The notes under the pieces were generated by a model, which saw nothing but the letters and a program-made list of their open reading frames with translations, had not been told where the DNA came from and made no database searches. From positions 1,281,233 through 1,345,232 of the forward strand of contig JAUIRK010000971.1 in the NCBI GenBank assembly GCA_030549495.1: 64,000 bases of DNA, in the 5' to 3' direction. The DNA comes from Nectonema munidae. Taxonomy: Eukaryota; Nematomorpha; Nectonematoida; Nectonematidae. The translations under genes were made by a program, and so were the position numbers. Numbering within the stretch: position 1 is the first letter of the stretch; each line of letters starts with the position of its first letter. This document shows positions 1 through 27,959 of this stretch, in pieces.

Positions 1-1200
1 TTTTTTACAGAACTGATTTTCACGCATACATTACTAATTCAATTGCCACTTTGAGATATTTTTTAACCGTATTATCCAAAATACAGTACAGAAATTAAAT
101 AAGCATAGTCGATTTGGTATAAAACAGATATTTTATTTTTTTGAAAATATTATTGAAGACAGTATCTAGAAGTAAACCGCAAATCTGATTGAAGCTTTTA
201 GATATTTTCAAACCATAAATGCCAAACCTGAGTCCAAAAATGAAACCAACCTCTTCCACTTGGCATAAAAACAGATATTTTATTTAAATTTCAAAAATAT
301 TTCTGTAGACATTAGACGTAAATCGAACATTTGATTGACACTTTCAGACATTTAAAACCTCAAAATGCAAAAAATAATTTCAGAAATTAAAATTATCATG
401 GTTGAATTGGTATAAAAACTTATATTTAATTGTAAAATTTGAATGAATGTTTTTGGAGACAATTTTTAGAAATAAACCGCAAATTTGATTAACACTTATA
501 GTTATTTTCACATCCTAAATGTAAAAAATGAGTTCAGAAATGAAAACAGCATGATTGATTTGGTATAAAAACATATTCATGTAAAATTGAGAGAATATTT
601 TTGGAGATAGCTTTTAAAACTAAACTGCAAATTTGATTGATATTGACAAATATTTTAAACCCTCTAAATGTGAAAAATGAGTTCAGAAATGAAAACAGCA
701 TGGTTGATTTGGTATAAAAACATATATTTCATTGAAAAATTTGAATGAATGTTTTTGGAGACAATTTTTAGAAGTAAACCGCAAATTTGATTAACACTTA
801 TAGGTATTTTCACATCCTAAACGTAAAAAATGTGTCCAGAAATGAAACCAGCATGGTCGATTTAGTATAACACATATTTCATTGTAAAATTTGAATGAAT
901 GTTTTTGGAGACAATTTTTAGAAGTAAACCGCAAATTTGATTAACACTTATAGGTATTTTCACATCCTAAACGTAAAAAATCAGCCCAAAAATGAAACCA
1001 GAATGGCCGATTTAGTATAACACATATATTTTATGTAAAATTTGAAGGAATGTTTTTGGAGACAATTTTCAGAAGTAAACCGCAAATTTGATTAACACTT
1101 ATAGGTATTTACAAATCCTAAATGTAAAAAATGAGTCCAGAAATGAAAACAGCATGACCGATTTCGTATAAAAACATATATTTTATGTAAAATTTGAAGG
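1..1200. repeat. Minisatellite array, about 150-bp unit
   Basis: About eight diverged tandem units fill this stretch. The landmark AAACCGCAAATTTGATT recurs near 175, 320, 475, 622, 776, 926 and 1076, a spacing of 146-154 bp. Each unit also carries GATTTGGTATAAAAACATAT and TTTTTGGAGACAATTTT. The units nearest 700-1150 are most alike. A related array lies at 13665-14440. No open frame of note is present. The array probably continues beyond the left edge of the window. Confidence 0.85.
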
Positions 1201-1560
1201 TATATTTTATTAGATATATTTTTGATCAATCAAAATTTTGATTTACTTTTTCTAAAAAGTAGCCATGTTTATTGAAAAAATTAAATATATAAAGTGTTAT
1301 GCGTTCCAAACTGTATATAATTATAAATTTTCAAGGTATTATATAATATAGATCCTAAGTTATAAGGTTAAGTACAGATAATATCAACATTTTGGTGAAA
1401 ACTTTTAATTTTTGATTTTGATTGACAGTTTTGGACTCATTCAACTACCATGAAAATGGTTTCAAAAGATGCAGCTAGCGATTTTAGGAAATGTCACAAA
1501 ATTTGAAGTGATATGATTCAGCCAATTTTCTACAATTAATTTTTTAGTGAAGGATTAAAT
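1200..1560. other. End of the minisatellite element, no gene
   Basis: AT-rich DNA following the array. Around 1225 it carries ATCAATCAAAATTTTGATT, which also follows the second array near 14352, so this is probably the terminal part of a larger repeat that contains the minisatellite. I see no coding sequence. Confidence 0.5.
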
Positions 1561-1695
1561 TATTATTCATTCTTTTAAATATGACTTTTAGCAAAAATCG
1601 CAAATGACCCAATATGGATATAATATGTTGCACAAAACGATCCACTTTGTGACCACTTGTCGGTTCCCATGGAACTGCTTCGCGATTGTATAGGG
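1560..1695 (-). repeat. Older hAT-type terminal repeat, left piece
   Basis: This piece and 4114-4255 together match the repeat at 13313-13620 (shared features: TGTTGCACAAAACGATCC, GGAACTGCTT, a GCGAT..GGGCAC segment, then TTTGAAAA and later TTACAGTGCAAGTATAA). The match is broken exactly by the hAT element 1696-4105. In the continuous copy the outer end reads, on the minus strand, CAGTAGTTTTCAAACT, a hAT-style terminus. So an older hAT end was the landing site of a later hAT. Confidence 0.65.
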
Positions 1696-4105
1696 CAGGC
1701 ATGTCCAACCCTTTTTTCTGCTTGGTTCGAATTTTTTCCAAAAAAAAAAAAAATAAAGGAGTGGCAATTTTTTTAAATTAAAACACGTAAACATTTTATT
1801 AAAACGATAATGAACATAATATTACACGAAAAATTAAAACTATGACATGAAAAAAAAATAAAAAATCAATATTTTTTTGAAAACACCTGAATTTGCATTT
1901 TTTCAACAATTTTTGAATATTTGGATTTTGAGTTGTCAGTTCTATTTTCAAGCAAGAATTTAAATGATCATTTGTCAGTTTTCATCTGTTTTTAGTTTTA
2001 ATGATATTCATAATTGAAAAAGTGAATTCACACAAATATGTGGAACCAAAAAATGCCTAAAAAGTAGCGTATATTTTCCAAATACTCGGGTATTTAGTTT
2101 TCTGAATGTACTTTTTGGTATCAGATTCCTTCAGCGATGTTTTCAAAGTTAAGTCGCATTTGAAAGTGATTAGTTCGTCCTCCAAGTCACATAGACTCTT
2201 GAAATCAAACTTGTTTTTAAGATTGCTGGCCAAATTTTCAATATCAACTTCTTCATGAAAAGGATTGGATAAAAAAGTTAAAATGATTCGAAGCTCTTCA
2301 AAAGAAGCAAATCGTTTGTTAAATTCATTTTGAAGTAAAAATAAACTTTCGAGATATTTTTCAATAGAAACGTTCTTTTTATTTGTGATTTCATCCTTCA
2401 GAATTGAAAAGTGTTTGAAGTCTGTGCTTTTGAGTTGTTTGATTAACAGATTCAGCTTTTCATTGAAAGAATTAATATGCCCAAGCATATCCATTAGTGT
2501 TTTTTCCTTTCCTTGAAGTTGGAGATTCAATTCATTGAGTTTTTCCGTTATGTCACAGTAAAAAGCTAGATCACAACACCATTCATCATCACTAAGTTCA
2601 GAAATTGAAATACTTTTGGTTTCTAAAAATGTACGAACTTGTGGCAGAAGCTCTCTGAAGCGAATCAAAAATCTAGCGCCACTCAACCATCTGACATCAG
2701 TATGAAGAAGAAGTTCATTTTTTTCTTCGCCAGATTCTTCTAATAAAGCCCTAAACTGTCGTCATGATAAACTTTTTGATCTTATGTAATTGACTGTTTT
2801 GAAGGCCACGTCCATTACATGATTGAATTTTAAAACTTTTGAGCATAAAACTTGATTGTGAATTATACAGTGATAATCTGTAAATTTTGGAAAGCTTTCA
2901 TCATTTTTACAAAAGGCGATAAAACAACTTTTATTACCCACCATCTCTGGAGCTCCATCTGTAGTCAATGAAACTAACTTATAGAGTGGAAGGTTAGTCG
3001 ATGAAACAAAAAACTTGAATGAATCATAAATATCCTGCCCTCTTGTTCTCTCTTTCATTGGAATGATATTCAACAGTTCTTCTTTTGTTGACATATCTTC
3101 GAAAACCATCCTGATGTATATGCATAACTGTGCAGTACCAACGAAATCAGTTGACTCATCCAATTGAAGAGAGAACACTACACACTTTTCAATTTTTTTT
3201 TAAATTCGGTCGATATCATCACCATTGTCTTCGGTTCTTCTCATGATTGTGTTTTTTGACAGTGACATATTTTTAATATTTGTCATAATCTCGAACTCAT
3301 ATTTTGGAAAAGAACTTCACCAGCTTCGATAAAAGCTTCTTTAACTATTTCTCCATTATTGAATGAATTATTATTCTTAATCAGAACTTGAGCTACTTTG
3401 AAAGAAGCAAGTAAGGCAGATTTTGAAAAATATTGTTATTAAATATCACTACATTAAAAACAAATTGAATATTTTTTTTAAGAATTTTTTTAAAGTAAAT
3501 AAATAATTAAAACTTTTTTAAAAAAATTCGTTCATTAAAATTAAAATAAGAAAATTTATTCGATTATTTTTAAAAAATTATTTTTTAAAAATTTATTTTT
3601 TAAATTATTTAATTATTAATACCTGATAGATAAATATTCAAATATATCATTGAAATTGTTTACAATATTTCATAGATATTATTTTTCTTTCATCTACTTT
3701 TTTCTAAATTTCGTTCAGTTTGAAGGGTTTGAGAAGTAATTAGGTTTAAAGGTTATCATTTGAATCAAGTTTAAAATTTTTCCATAATAGAGCATACTTT
3801 TAAACCTAAAATATTTAAATTTTTGCTCATTTAATTGATAAATATTTGTGTGAAAAATAAAAAATGAAATGAGTATATTCGTTCATCTTGTAGCTACATG
3901 TCTACGTGATGAAAATGGATCAGTACTTAGAAAGTCGAATATGTTCTTCAATTAAATCATTATGAAATTTTTTGAAAAAAATAAAAAAAAATATTTTAAA
4001 TAAAATTTTCGCTCATATAAAAATTTTCATAAAACATCTCGCGATCTACCTGAAGTTCTTTCACCATCGACTGGTAGATCGCGATCGACTTCTTGGACAT
4101 CTCTG
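1696..4105 (-). mobile_element. hAT transposon 1 with 8-bp target duplication
   Basis: The terminal inverted repeats read CAGGCATGTCCAA at the left and, on the minus strand, CAGAGATGTCCAA at the right. The flanking octamers are identical: GTATAGGG at 1688-1695 and again at 4106-4113. The 8-bp duplication and the CAG-ATGTCCAA termini are typical of the hAT superfamily. The body is 2.4 kb and carries a minus-strand transposase relic at 1870-3430. The subterminal GTCGATCGCGATCTACC near 4070 is also common in this hAT group. The perfect target duplication means the insertion is younger than the repeat it sits in, although the coding region is already decayed. Confidence 0.88.
1870..3430 (-). pseudogene. 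hAT transposase relic (ZMYM6/FAM200/GTF2IRD2-like)
   Basis: Read on the minus strand, the relic starts near 3430 (SALLASFKVAQVLIKNNNSF), passes through FSLQLDESTDFVG, LTTDGAPEMVG, DYHCIIHNQVL and HTDVRWLSGARFLIRF, and ends in the hAT dimerisation region with GSTYLCEFTFSIMNIIK near 2000. These are the conserved blocks of the hAT transposase RNase H fold and its C-terminal dimerisation domain, as in the domesticated vertebrate ZMYM6 and FAM200 proteins. The longest open pieces are 2057-2686 and 2762-3178; stops and frame changes separate them, and no BED finger is visible. It is not a working gene. It lies inside the hAT element 1696-4105 and would have been its transposase. Confidence 0.85.
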
Positions 4106-4113
4106 GTATAGGG

Positions 4114-4255
4114 CACCACGGACTACAATTTGAAAAGCACTGAGATAGAAGGTAAGTGATGCAACCAGATTACAAACAACGTAATTTGACTTCTTACAGT
4201 GCAAGTATAATGTCGTGTAATTATGGCAGTGTTCATTGAACAAAAAATGTTTTAT
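4114..4255 (-). repeat. Older hAT-type terminal repeat, right piece
   Basis: Continuation of the repeat interrupted by the hAT at 1696-4105; it matches 13436-13620. It includes GGGCAC, a TTTGAAAAGCACTGA block whose reverse complement resembles a hAT end (CAGTGCTTTTCAAA), and TTACAGTGCAAGTATAA. No coding sequence is seen. Confidence 0.6.
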
Positions 4256-4289
4256 AAAAATTTTTAATTTTATAAAAAATTTCCATTTT

Positions 4290-5290
4290 CATAATTTTTA
4301 GTAGAAAATCAACTTTCATGGGATTCATTTACTTTTGTATGTACTGATAGAGCCACAGCTCCAGCTATGCTCGGCTTATGTTGTCAATTTTATCAAAAGC
4401 GGAGTTTTTGAATTGTTGTCTTTTCAAGCTTTTGTGTGAAAATATTAGATTAGAGAGCCGCGCAGCTTTTTTAGACAAAACGTGTTGCTTATCAAATTGG
4501 AACATGCTTTGGAAGCTTTATGATTTACGAAATGAAGTAGAAATATTTTTGGAATCACCAAAGAAAAAAGATCTTTCTTTTCGTTTCAAATCATTCGCTT
4601 TTCAACTATCCTTAGCTTACTTTTAGATGTTTTTGAAGCCTTAAATGCTCTCAATCTTAAACTGCAAGGAAGAAATATTAAAATTTTTACACACCATGAC
4701 GCAATTCGAACCTTCATAGCTAGGCTAGATCTCTTAAAGTGTCGAATTCAGCAAGGGAATGTAGCTAACTTTAGTTATTTGGACTTAGCTGTAAATCAAT
4801 ATGTTCTAAATCATGATTTGAAAAAACAAATAATTACACATCTAGAAAATTTGAAAGCAGAATTTATGAGATACTTTCCAGATATAGATAAAAATTGAGA
4901 AGCCTGTACGTTTATTATAAATCCATTTCAATGTGAGGTTGAAGATGTTTAGATGATGCGCAAGAAGAGTTTCTTAAATTAAAATTTAACTCAATTTCTG
5001 AAAATGATTTTAAAGAATTGGATCTCGAAGTTTTTTGTATAAAGTATTTTCCTATCTATCCAAAAATAGCACCTAAAGCTCTAAATGTTTTGGTTCTTTT
5101 TGGATCAACCTATCCTTGTGAAGCTGCGTTTTTGGCTTTATTTTCCATTAAAACAAATAAAGAAATAGACTCTACATATAAAATAATTTACGCTGGGCTA
5201 TTTCTGGTATTGAACCGCGTATTCAAGAAATAGTGGCAAAAAACAATGTCAAAAATTGCACTAATAAAAAGTAAAAAGGTTTATGTTGAT
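4290..5290 (+). pseudogene. hAT transposase relic 3, ZBED5-like, 5'-truncated
   Basis: On the + strand the sequence reads through hAT blocks: FVCTDRATAPAMLGLCCQF near 4335, YDLRNEVEIFLESPKKKDL, then LQGRNIKIFTHHDAIRTFIA near 4665, LKKQIITHL, MRYFPDIDKN, and the C-terminal FGSTYPCEAAFLALFSIKTN near 5100, followed by a degraded tail with KK near 5230. The order and content match the ZBED5/SCAND3-type hAT transposase from its middle to its C-terminus; the N-terminal half, including any BED finger, is absent. Several stops and frame changes break it. It is a close relative of the minus-strand relic at 16490-17990, since both share THHD.IRTFIA.LDL.KCR.QQGN and MRYFPDIDKN. Confidence 0.82.
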
Positions 5291-5494
5291 TTTTTTGAAA
5301 TAATATTGAGTAAGAATGATAAATATTATAAAGAGTTTGAATCAAACTTATAAGTTGTGCATGATACTTCAGTTTTTTCTTGATTTAAAAATTAATATAA
5401 TAAGATTTTAAGCATAATTAAAATTGTTTTCAAGTTCAGTTTTGCTATAGTCAAAAAATTTTAACTTGATAATTAAAATGTGGGTAAATAGGGT

Positions 5495-5670
5495 TGGTTG
5501 GTTGGAGATATCAAAGCACTTTCAGCCGTAAGGCTATATGCTCGCATTATGATTAAGATGGTTAATCACAATTTTTGTGAATTTGTTTTTAGAGTTGGGA
5601 TCCTTGGGGATCGAACCCCTGACCTTCAACTGTTAAGCTGAGAGGTACATTCTAACAACCATTGAGGCTC
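5495..5670 (-). repeat. tRNA-derived SINE with 13-bp target duplication
   Basis: Identical 13-bp repeats GGGTAAATAGGGT flank the insertion at 5482-5494 and 5671-5683. On the minus strand the head resembles a tRNA, with an A-box-like AGCCTCAATGGTTG (5656-5669) and a perfect B box GGTTCGATCCC (5607-5617). The 3' end is a short CCAA repeat (5495-5505 on the complementary strand). This is the structure of a SINE moved by LINE-type target-primed insertion. The perfect duplication points to a fairly recent insertion. Confidence 0.85.
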
Positions 5671-5689
5671 GGGTAAATAGGGTCTGTAT

Positions 5690-6420
5690 TAAAAGTGCCC
5701 TATTTATGGAACAAAAAGAAATTATATTTAATTAAAAAATATTAAATAAAATTATAATTTAATTTTCTATTGATATATAAATCATTTTGCAAAGATTATT
5801 TTAATTTAAAACATGAAATATACACTGTATACTAAACGTACATGTTGTTTTCTTGAATAGTATGAATTTTGTTGAATAAACCCTAGCATAGATGTTCTAT
5901 TTACGCAAAAATAAACCTTGAGATTTCAGTTCCTCTAATAAAGTTATGGTTCAAACTACATCTCCATTTTATTTTTTTCTAATTACTTTAAAGGCGCAAT
6001 TTCAGCATTTTCACCAGGTTACTGTTACATTTCCACAGTGAACCACAAATATAGTTGATTTCATTTTGTATTTTCTTGTCAGAATGGTATTTTCTTAACC
6101 GTTATCAAATGCTTAATGAAAATTTTACACACTTCCTTTACATCGCAAGAGTTATAACAATTTTTGCTTAAACATGGAAATGCTTAGAGCATACTACATT
6201 GATATCAAGATGCAACATTAGTAACGCTGCAATGAAATTATTTTAAATTCCGTCGTATTAGATTTAGCCTCCATAAACGCTTAGCAAGATGTCTTATCCA
6301 AGTCCTTTATACAATTTTCTAACTTCTTTGCACCGCTAGTAATGACGTTTCTAATGAGTTTTTACTTTTGACGGACCTCTTCTTCAATTTAGTGTTTGTA
6401 TTGAGCATGATTTGTATGCT
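5690..6420. other. No feature recognised
   Basis: AT-rich sequence. I see no gene, repeat structure or RNA gene here on either strand. Confidence 0.4.
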
Positions 6421-6529
6421 TACAATTGTTTTCTAACGTATGTTGTAATGAACACGATTTGCATACTTATGATTTTTTTCTAATGTTCTTAGAATATTTG
6501 GAGGATTTCATCGGACAGAATTTGCTAGC

Positions 6530-6990
6530 TTGGTACTGTTATCTAATGTACTTGGAATGAGGAGTCCTAGAAGGACATCCCTACATCTTGTATCACAAAA
6601 GGTTTTTTGAAGTGTGGGATTTCAAACAAAGTTGATGGGACAGAGGATGAGTTTTTATGGAAGGACAGGGATGATGTGAGTGTTGAAGAGGAAGTTGAAC
6701 TTTATTATGACTCTACTGATGCAGTTACCCTAAGGACCCCAGAAGGACTATGACAACATGTTTGGTTCTAGTTCCGATGAAAGGACTTTGATGAATTATA
6801 AATTTAATAAACTGTATTAACATTGCTTTGTATATATTTATGTATGATTATGGGTAGTATGATTGTGGATTGAATATATTGAATATTCACAATGCGGTAA
6901 AAAAAATTATTTCTTATATTTGTCTATAGGCCGCACCCGCAAATTGATTGAAAATTCCCAGTAAAAAAGTGCGGTTTATAGACGATGAAA
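6530..6990 (+). pseudogene. pogo/Tigger-type transposase C-terminal relic
   Basis: The + strand near 6600 reads GFLKCGISNKVDGTEDEFLW followed by an acidic stretch (DVSVEEEVELYYDST). This strongly resembles the C-terminal SFKKCGISN.LDGTEDD motif of pogo/Tigger/jerky-type transposases, which lies just after the DDE catalytic domain. The upstream catalytic part is not readable. About 150 bp downstream, at 6929-6975, come GGCCGCACCC and GTGCGGTTTATAGACG, which look like the remains of a terminal repeat; a similar GGTGCGGCTTATAGACA is at 7397-7413. It is a decayed fragment. Confidence 0.6.
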
Positions 6991-6999
6991 TATATTTAG

Positions 7000-23957
<16,958 letters not shown>

Positions 23958-24012
23958 TATTTTTGAAGGATTCCATGATGAGCACGCAGTCCTTTACGAT
24001 TTCTTTTACCAA

Positions 24013-24018
24013 AATAAA
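24013..24018 (+). terminator. PSMA6 polyadenylation signal
   Basis: AATAAA lies 56 bp after the stop codon and is followed by a T-rich stretch. It gives a predicted 3' untranslated region of roughly 80 nt. Confidence 0.7.
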
Positions 24019-24299
24019 TGTTTTCTTTTTTGTGATTTTCTTCACTCATTTTCTTAATTCTTTATCTGTATTTTTTTATCTTTATGATACACTTATGTCA
24101 TTTACTATAAAGAGATTAGTAATGGAAGCATCGGCTTTTTGGCCGAAAAGTGTCGAAATAAAAAAGTAGGAAAAACATGCTATGTTGATCAGTATACAAT
24201 TTTTGAAAAGTTATTATATTGCTTTCAGGAACGCATATCCGAAAGATAGGTGTGACAATGTCCCCAATGTGATTTCGAGGGGGTGGGGGTGCCAAAAAG

Positions 24300-24790
24300 G
24301 GGTTGTTATCAAAAGAGTGACATGACTAAATATAAAAAAATTCAAAAGAGTGACATGTCAAAAAAGTGACAAAATATACAAAAATTCAAAAGAGTAGCAT
24401 AATATAAGAAAATTCAAAAGAGTGACATAACAAAAAAGTGACTAAAGTATTATTATAATGTTGTTGCTTACTAATTTTTTTTACGTTACAGTCTATACAA
24501 ACTTTTGAAAACTGGATTACGAAACAAAAAATATTAAATTAGAAAAAGTAGAGCAATGGCCTTTTACATTTGAATAACAAAAAATAAGTAGAGACACCAT
24601 AGAAATATGAAAGTATAAACTATAATTTGAATGTGATCACATAACACAAACAATATCTCATTTTTTAATTGTCATTTCTTGAATAGTCTTTAATATATTT
24701 TATCATGTCACTCTTTTGATTTGTCGCTCTTTTAATCTCTATTTTAAGAGTGACAAATTATGTCACTCTTTTGATTTGTCGCTCTAATGA
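24300..24790. mobile_element. Inverted-repeat element built from GTCACTCTTTTGA boxes
   Basis: The left half has TCAAAAGAGTGACAT repeated about four times between 24308 and 24437, spaced about 40-60 bp. The right half has the reverse complement ATGTCACTCTTTTGATTTG at 24703-24722 and 24760-24778, plus GTCGCTCTTT. The middle, about 260 bp, is plain AT-rich DNA. This looks like a foldback or MITE-like element with repeated terminal boxes. No open frame and no clear target duplication are seen. Confidence 0.6.
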
Positions 24791-24802
24791 ACATCTCCCG
24801 TG

Positions 24803-24835
24803 AGGGGGGGGGGGGGGTGGGTGGGTGGGTGGTGC
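24803..24835 (+). repeat. G-rich tract
   Basis: A run of G interrupted only by GTGGGTGGGTGGGT repeats; the pattern can form a G-quadruplex on the + strand. It directly borders the inverted-repeat element at 24300-24790. Confidence 0.7.
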
Positions 24836-24839
24836 GAAA

Positions 24840-25500
24840 AAGTTATTTTCTTGATATATGTTAAAAGTATCCAAAATTTTATAAAAATACATGACTCGAT
24901 CAATGAAAAAATATTTGTGTAATTTTATTCCCATTTTTTTCATAAAGCAAAGACAAAAATATTTTGCTTAAAGATGATAAAAAACAGTTCTAAATGAAGT
25001 GAAAATGGAAAACTTGAATTATATATTTTTTGCGGCATCTATAAAATAGCCAAATTTGTAGAACGAATATAATCACATCTTAGAAAAAAGTGCTTATTGA
25101 AATGAAATATGTATATTTTTATATAATAACAATTTTATGGAAACAATGCTAAGAAATATTTTTGTTAATCTTTTTAGAAGTTAATCTCACCATTATGCAA
25201 ATTCATAATCAAAATAAAATATTCAAATGAAAAATAATACGACTATTTTAGAAAGGATTATAAAACATTTTTTATTGGTCTAGAAATATTTGACACATTC
25301 GAGCAAATCAACATTTTGGAAAATTTTATAAGAAATTTCTGGCTTCCTTCTTTAGTGGAAGCTATAGCAGTACAAGTATGTTTATAAATCACTCACTAGT
25401 TGAAAGAAACAATGTCAAAATAATTTGCAAAAATATATATATATTCCAACGTTTACGCAATAGCAGGTGTATTCGCGTACCATTCGGTTGAAACAATCAT
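24840..25500. other. No feature recognised
   Basis: AT-rich sequence without a gene or clear repeat. Confidence 0.4.
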
Positions 25501-25503
25501 TAC

Positions 25504-25640
25504 CATTAAGGGGCGTGAGTAGGGTTGGTTAGATGCTGGATTCGATAACTCAAAGTCTTGGGTTCGATCCCGCATCAAGCCTGCTTTCCTCATAGTTCGA
25601 TACAAGCGGCGCAATTGTGCCTTCTCGATGAAAACACCCT
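25504..25640 (+). repeat. tRNA-derived SINE or tRNA pseudogene
   Basis: A GC-richer island with an A-box-like TGAGTAGGGTTGGTTAG (25515-25531) and a perfect B box GGTTCGATCCC (25561-25571), 46 bp apart. The stems of a real tRNA do not form. About 70 bp of non-tRNA sequence follow, as in a SINE body. Confidence 0.6.
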
Positions 25641-25680
25641 ATGGTATCTTTACCTTTACCACTTTTACATTTATTGTAAT

Positions 25681-25928
25681 CTAACAAATCTTCCGGGTTT
25701 TTAGTTAGAGCTTATTGAAACATCCCTACTATGGGGCGAAGACAATGCATATACCGCTTTGAAATTTTTTCTTGCATGTTCCATTGGAATATAAATAAAC
25801 GTAATGGATGAGATAGTATGACGGTGATAATTGCGCAGTGTATAACATAGTCCTGGTGTATTAGGTTTAAAACTGAACAAATTTTTAACAAGCTGAAACT
25901 TACACAATTTTTCTAAAAAAGAAAACAT
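25681..25928 (-). pseudogene. piggyBac transposase fragment
   Basis: On the minus strand it reads YIPMEHARKNFKAVYALSSP followed by HSRDVSISSN, which aligns with YIPEKHARKNFKAVYVLSTQ and HSRSVTITSN in the piggyBac copy at 60631-62397, just before the third catalytic Asp. About 75 residues are visible and nothing of the rest of the element is found. Confidence 0.72.
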
Positions 25929-25939
25929 AAATTAAAGTC

Positions 25940-26980
25940 CTGGGCTTTTTGAAAAAATTTACGTCATGAATATTTTTTTAAAATGAAATTTTTTCATTTT
26001 AGACAAAACTATATAAAAATTTTAAAGTGTTTAGATTTTTTGACCAAAATATTTAATTTTATTATGGTTTTCAATGTTTAGTTTAATTTCCAAAAGTTAT
26101 AACATTTAACAACAGTTTAATAATTTAGGTAAATTAGACACTTTTTTAAAATTTTATTGAAATATTAAATAAAAAAAACAAGATTTATATTATATATTTA
26201 TTCTTGATCATCATTATTCTATGAATGAAGAAAACCAGTTTCACTGATTCTTTATCATGAAAAAAACTTGGCTTCATATTACTACAGGTGTTAGACCAGT
26301 GCGTTTATTACATAAAATAGAAAAGTGTACGCGCCTCTTTCTGCACATACATGATGACACACCACAACTTTCTGCTTTACAACTACAAGATTTCATTTTA
26401 AGTAGACCGTCGTTTGGAGCAATAGGCTAATCAGGTCTCAATTGGCTTTAAATATGATTAATTTTGTTGGCTGTGAATTTTTGTTTTTGCATTTTGAAAT
26501 GAAGATATTGGTTTTTTTTGGGTTTACTTTTGAGCTGAATGTAAACCTTTTAAAATGATGCAAATGAAAGAGTCAACGAAAGAGAACATGTATTTCCACA
26601 ATATAGCTTCCATATTTTTAATTTTAGCATTAAGGATTTTACAAAAAGTAAATATGTATACTTAAACGATATACAGAAATCAAAATTTTACTGCAAGCAA
26701 TAACAGAGTGAGCTCAAGATTTCCCGTTATCGATACATTCCGTACCTAAATTGGTCAATTTTTAGCCAAAATTTGAAAAAAAAATTGGAAGAAACTTTTA
26801 CAACTTGGTACGAATTGTATCTGGAATTGAACGTCTTAGGTAAGAAACGTCCTGGACCAAATAAAGCAGGCCAATTCATTCAGAGCCGTGATGAAAATAA
26901 AGGAGTAGGCTAAAAGGCGCAGTTTATGTTTAGAATAGAAAAAAACAACAATAGTGAATGTTAGAAATATTTAATGAGTT
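25940..26980. other. No feature recognised
   Basis: AT-rich intergenic sequence between the piggyBac fragment and the hAT element. No gene or RNA is seen. Confidence 0.4.
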
Positions 26981-27959
26981 GTACTTAGGGAGTAAACATC
27001 GGTAGTTGTCTAGCTGTAATTACCGGTAATAAAAAACCTTATATTTTACTTTTACCGAAACTATTACCGCTAAATTGCTATATATTTTTAAATTGTTAAT
27101 ATCAGGCAGAAATAATTGAAACATTTTTCACCTTGTAATGCCTATTAGATAATTATCGAGCTTTAAGACTAATAACGTCATCACATACTTCAATTTCTGA
27201 CTTAAGTTGATTTATGGATTATATTTATTATCATTAATATATGATTATATAACACGCGACCAAGGACCACTGCTAGAAAGATTCATATCAGCATATACTT
27301 TAAGCTTCTTCGTGTTGCTAACAACGAATGGCATGTGTTTTCTGGTAAATCGTGTATGATTGCTTATAGCCTCCCTTTCCGTGATCATATGTAAAGTGGT
27401 CTATTTTTTTATCAAGCCATTACGTTTCTCACTATTGTTAGCATTGCATTTGTTTGAAGTGTTTGTTTTGTGTCTTTTTTGGTTTGTAAGTTTTAATTTT
27501 TTCGATAATTAATTTGTAAATTGTTGTATTCTTTTATCTAGCCATTGCGTTCTTTGCTATATTTTTCACAATAAATTTTTTTATTAATTTTTTTGCGATC
27601 ACCTTGTCAACTACTTATTATTTTTGCCAGAAGTGGTCGTTGGTTCTACTAATGCAAACATATTTTTCCTAATCCTGTAATTTTTTAAATTGTGTTACTG
27701 CATAATACTTTAGTTAGCGACACGATGGCAAAATGACTAATATTAATTTCTAGTTTTTTTATTTGTGGTTTTAATAGTATGAATGTAGAATTATTTTTAT
27801 TGGAATACATCAATTTTAAAAACTAGTTTGAGATTGGTTTCAGTAAATTTAATAACCCTGTTGTAACTGAAAATTTTTTATGAAAAAATATTTTTTTGAA
27901 TCAAATATAGAACATTTGAATTTTAATTTATTACGCTTTTATTTTTTTAGAATAACCGA

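Noticed and set aside
1-1200. Possible CRISPR array
   Set aside because: The repeat is a contiguous diverged tandem array of about 150 bp without short repeats and unique spacers; the genome is eukaryotic.
4061-4243. Minus-strand 60-codon open frame ending in Arg-Ser repeats
   Set aside because: It spans the right end and target site of the hAT at 1696-4105 and an older repeat; not a gene.
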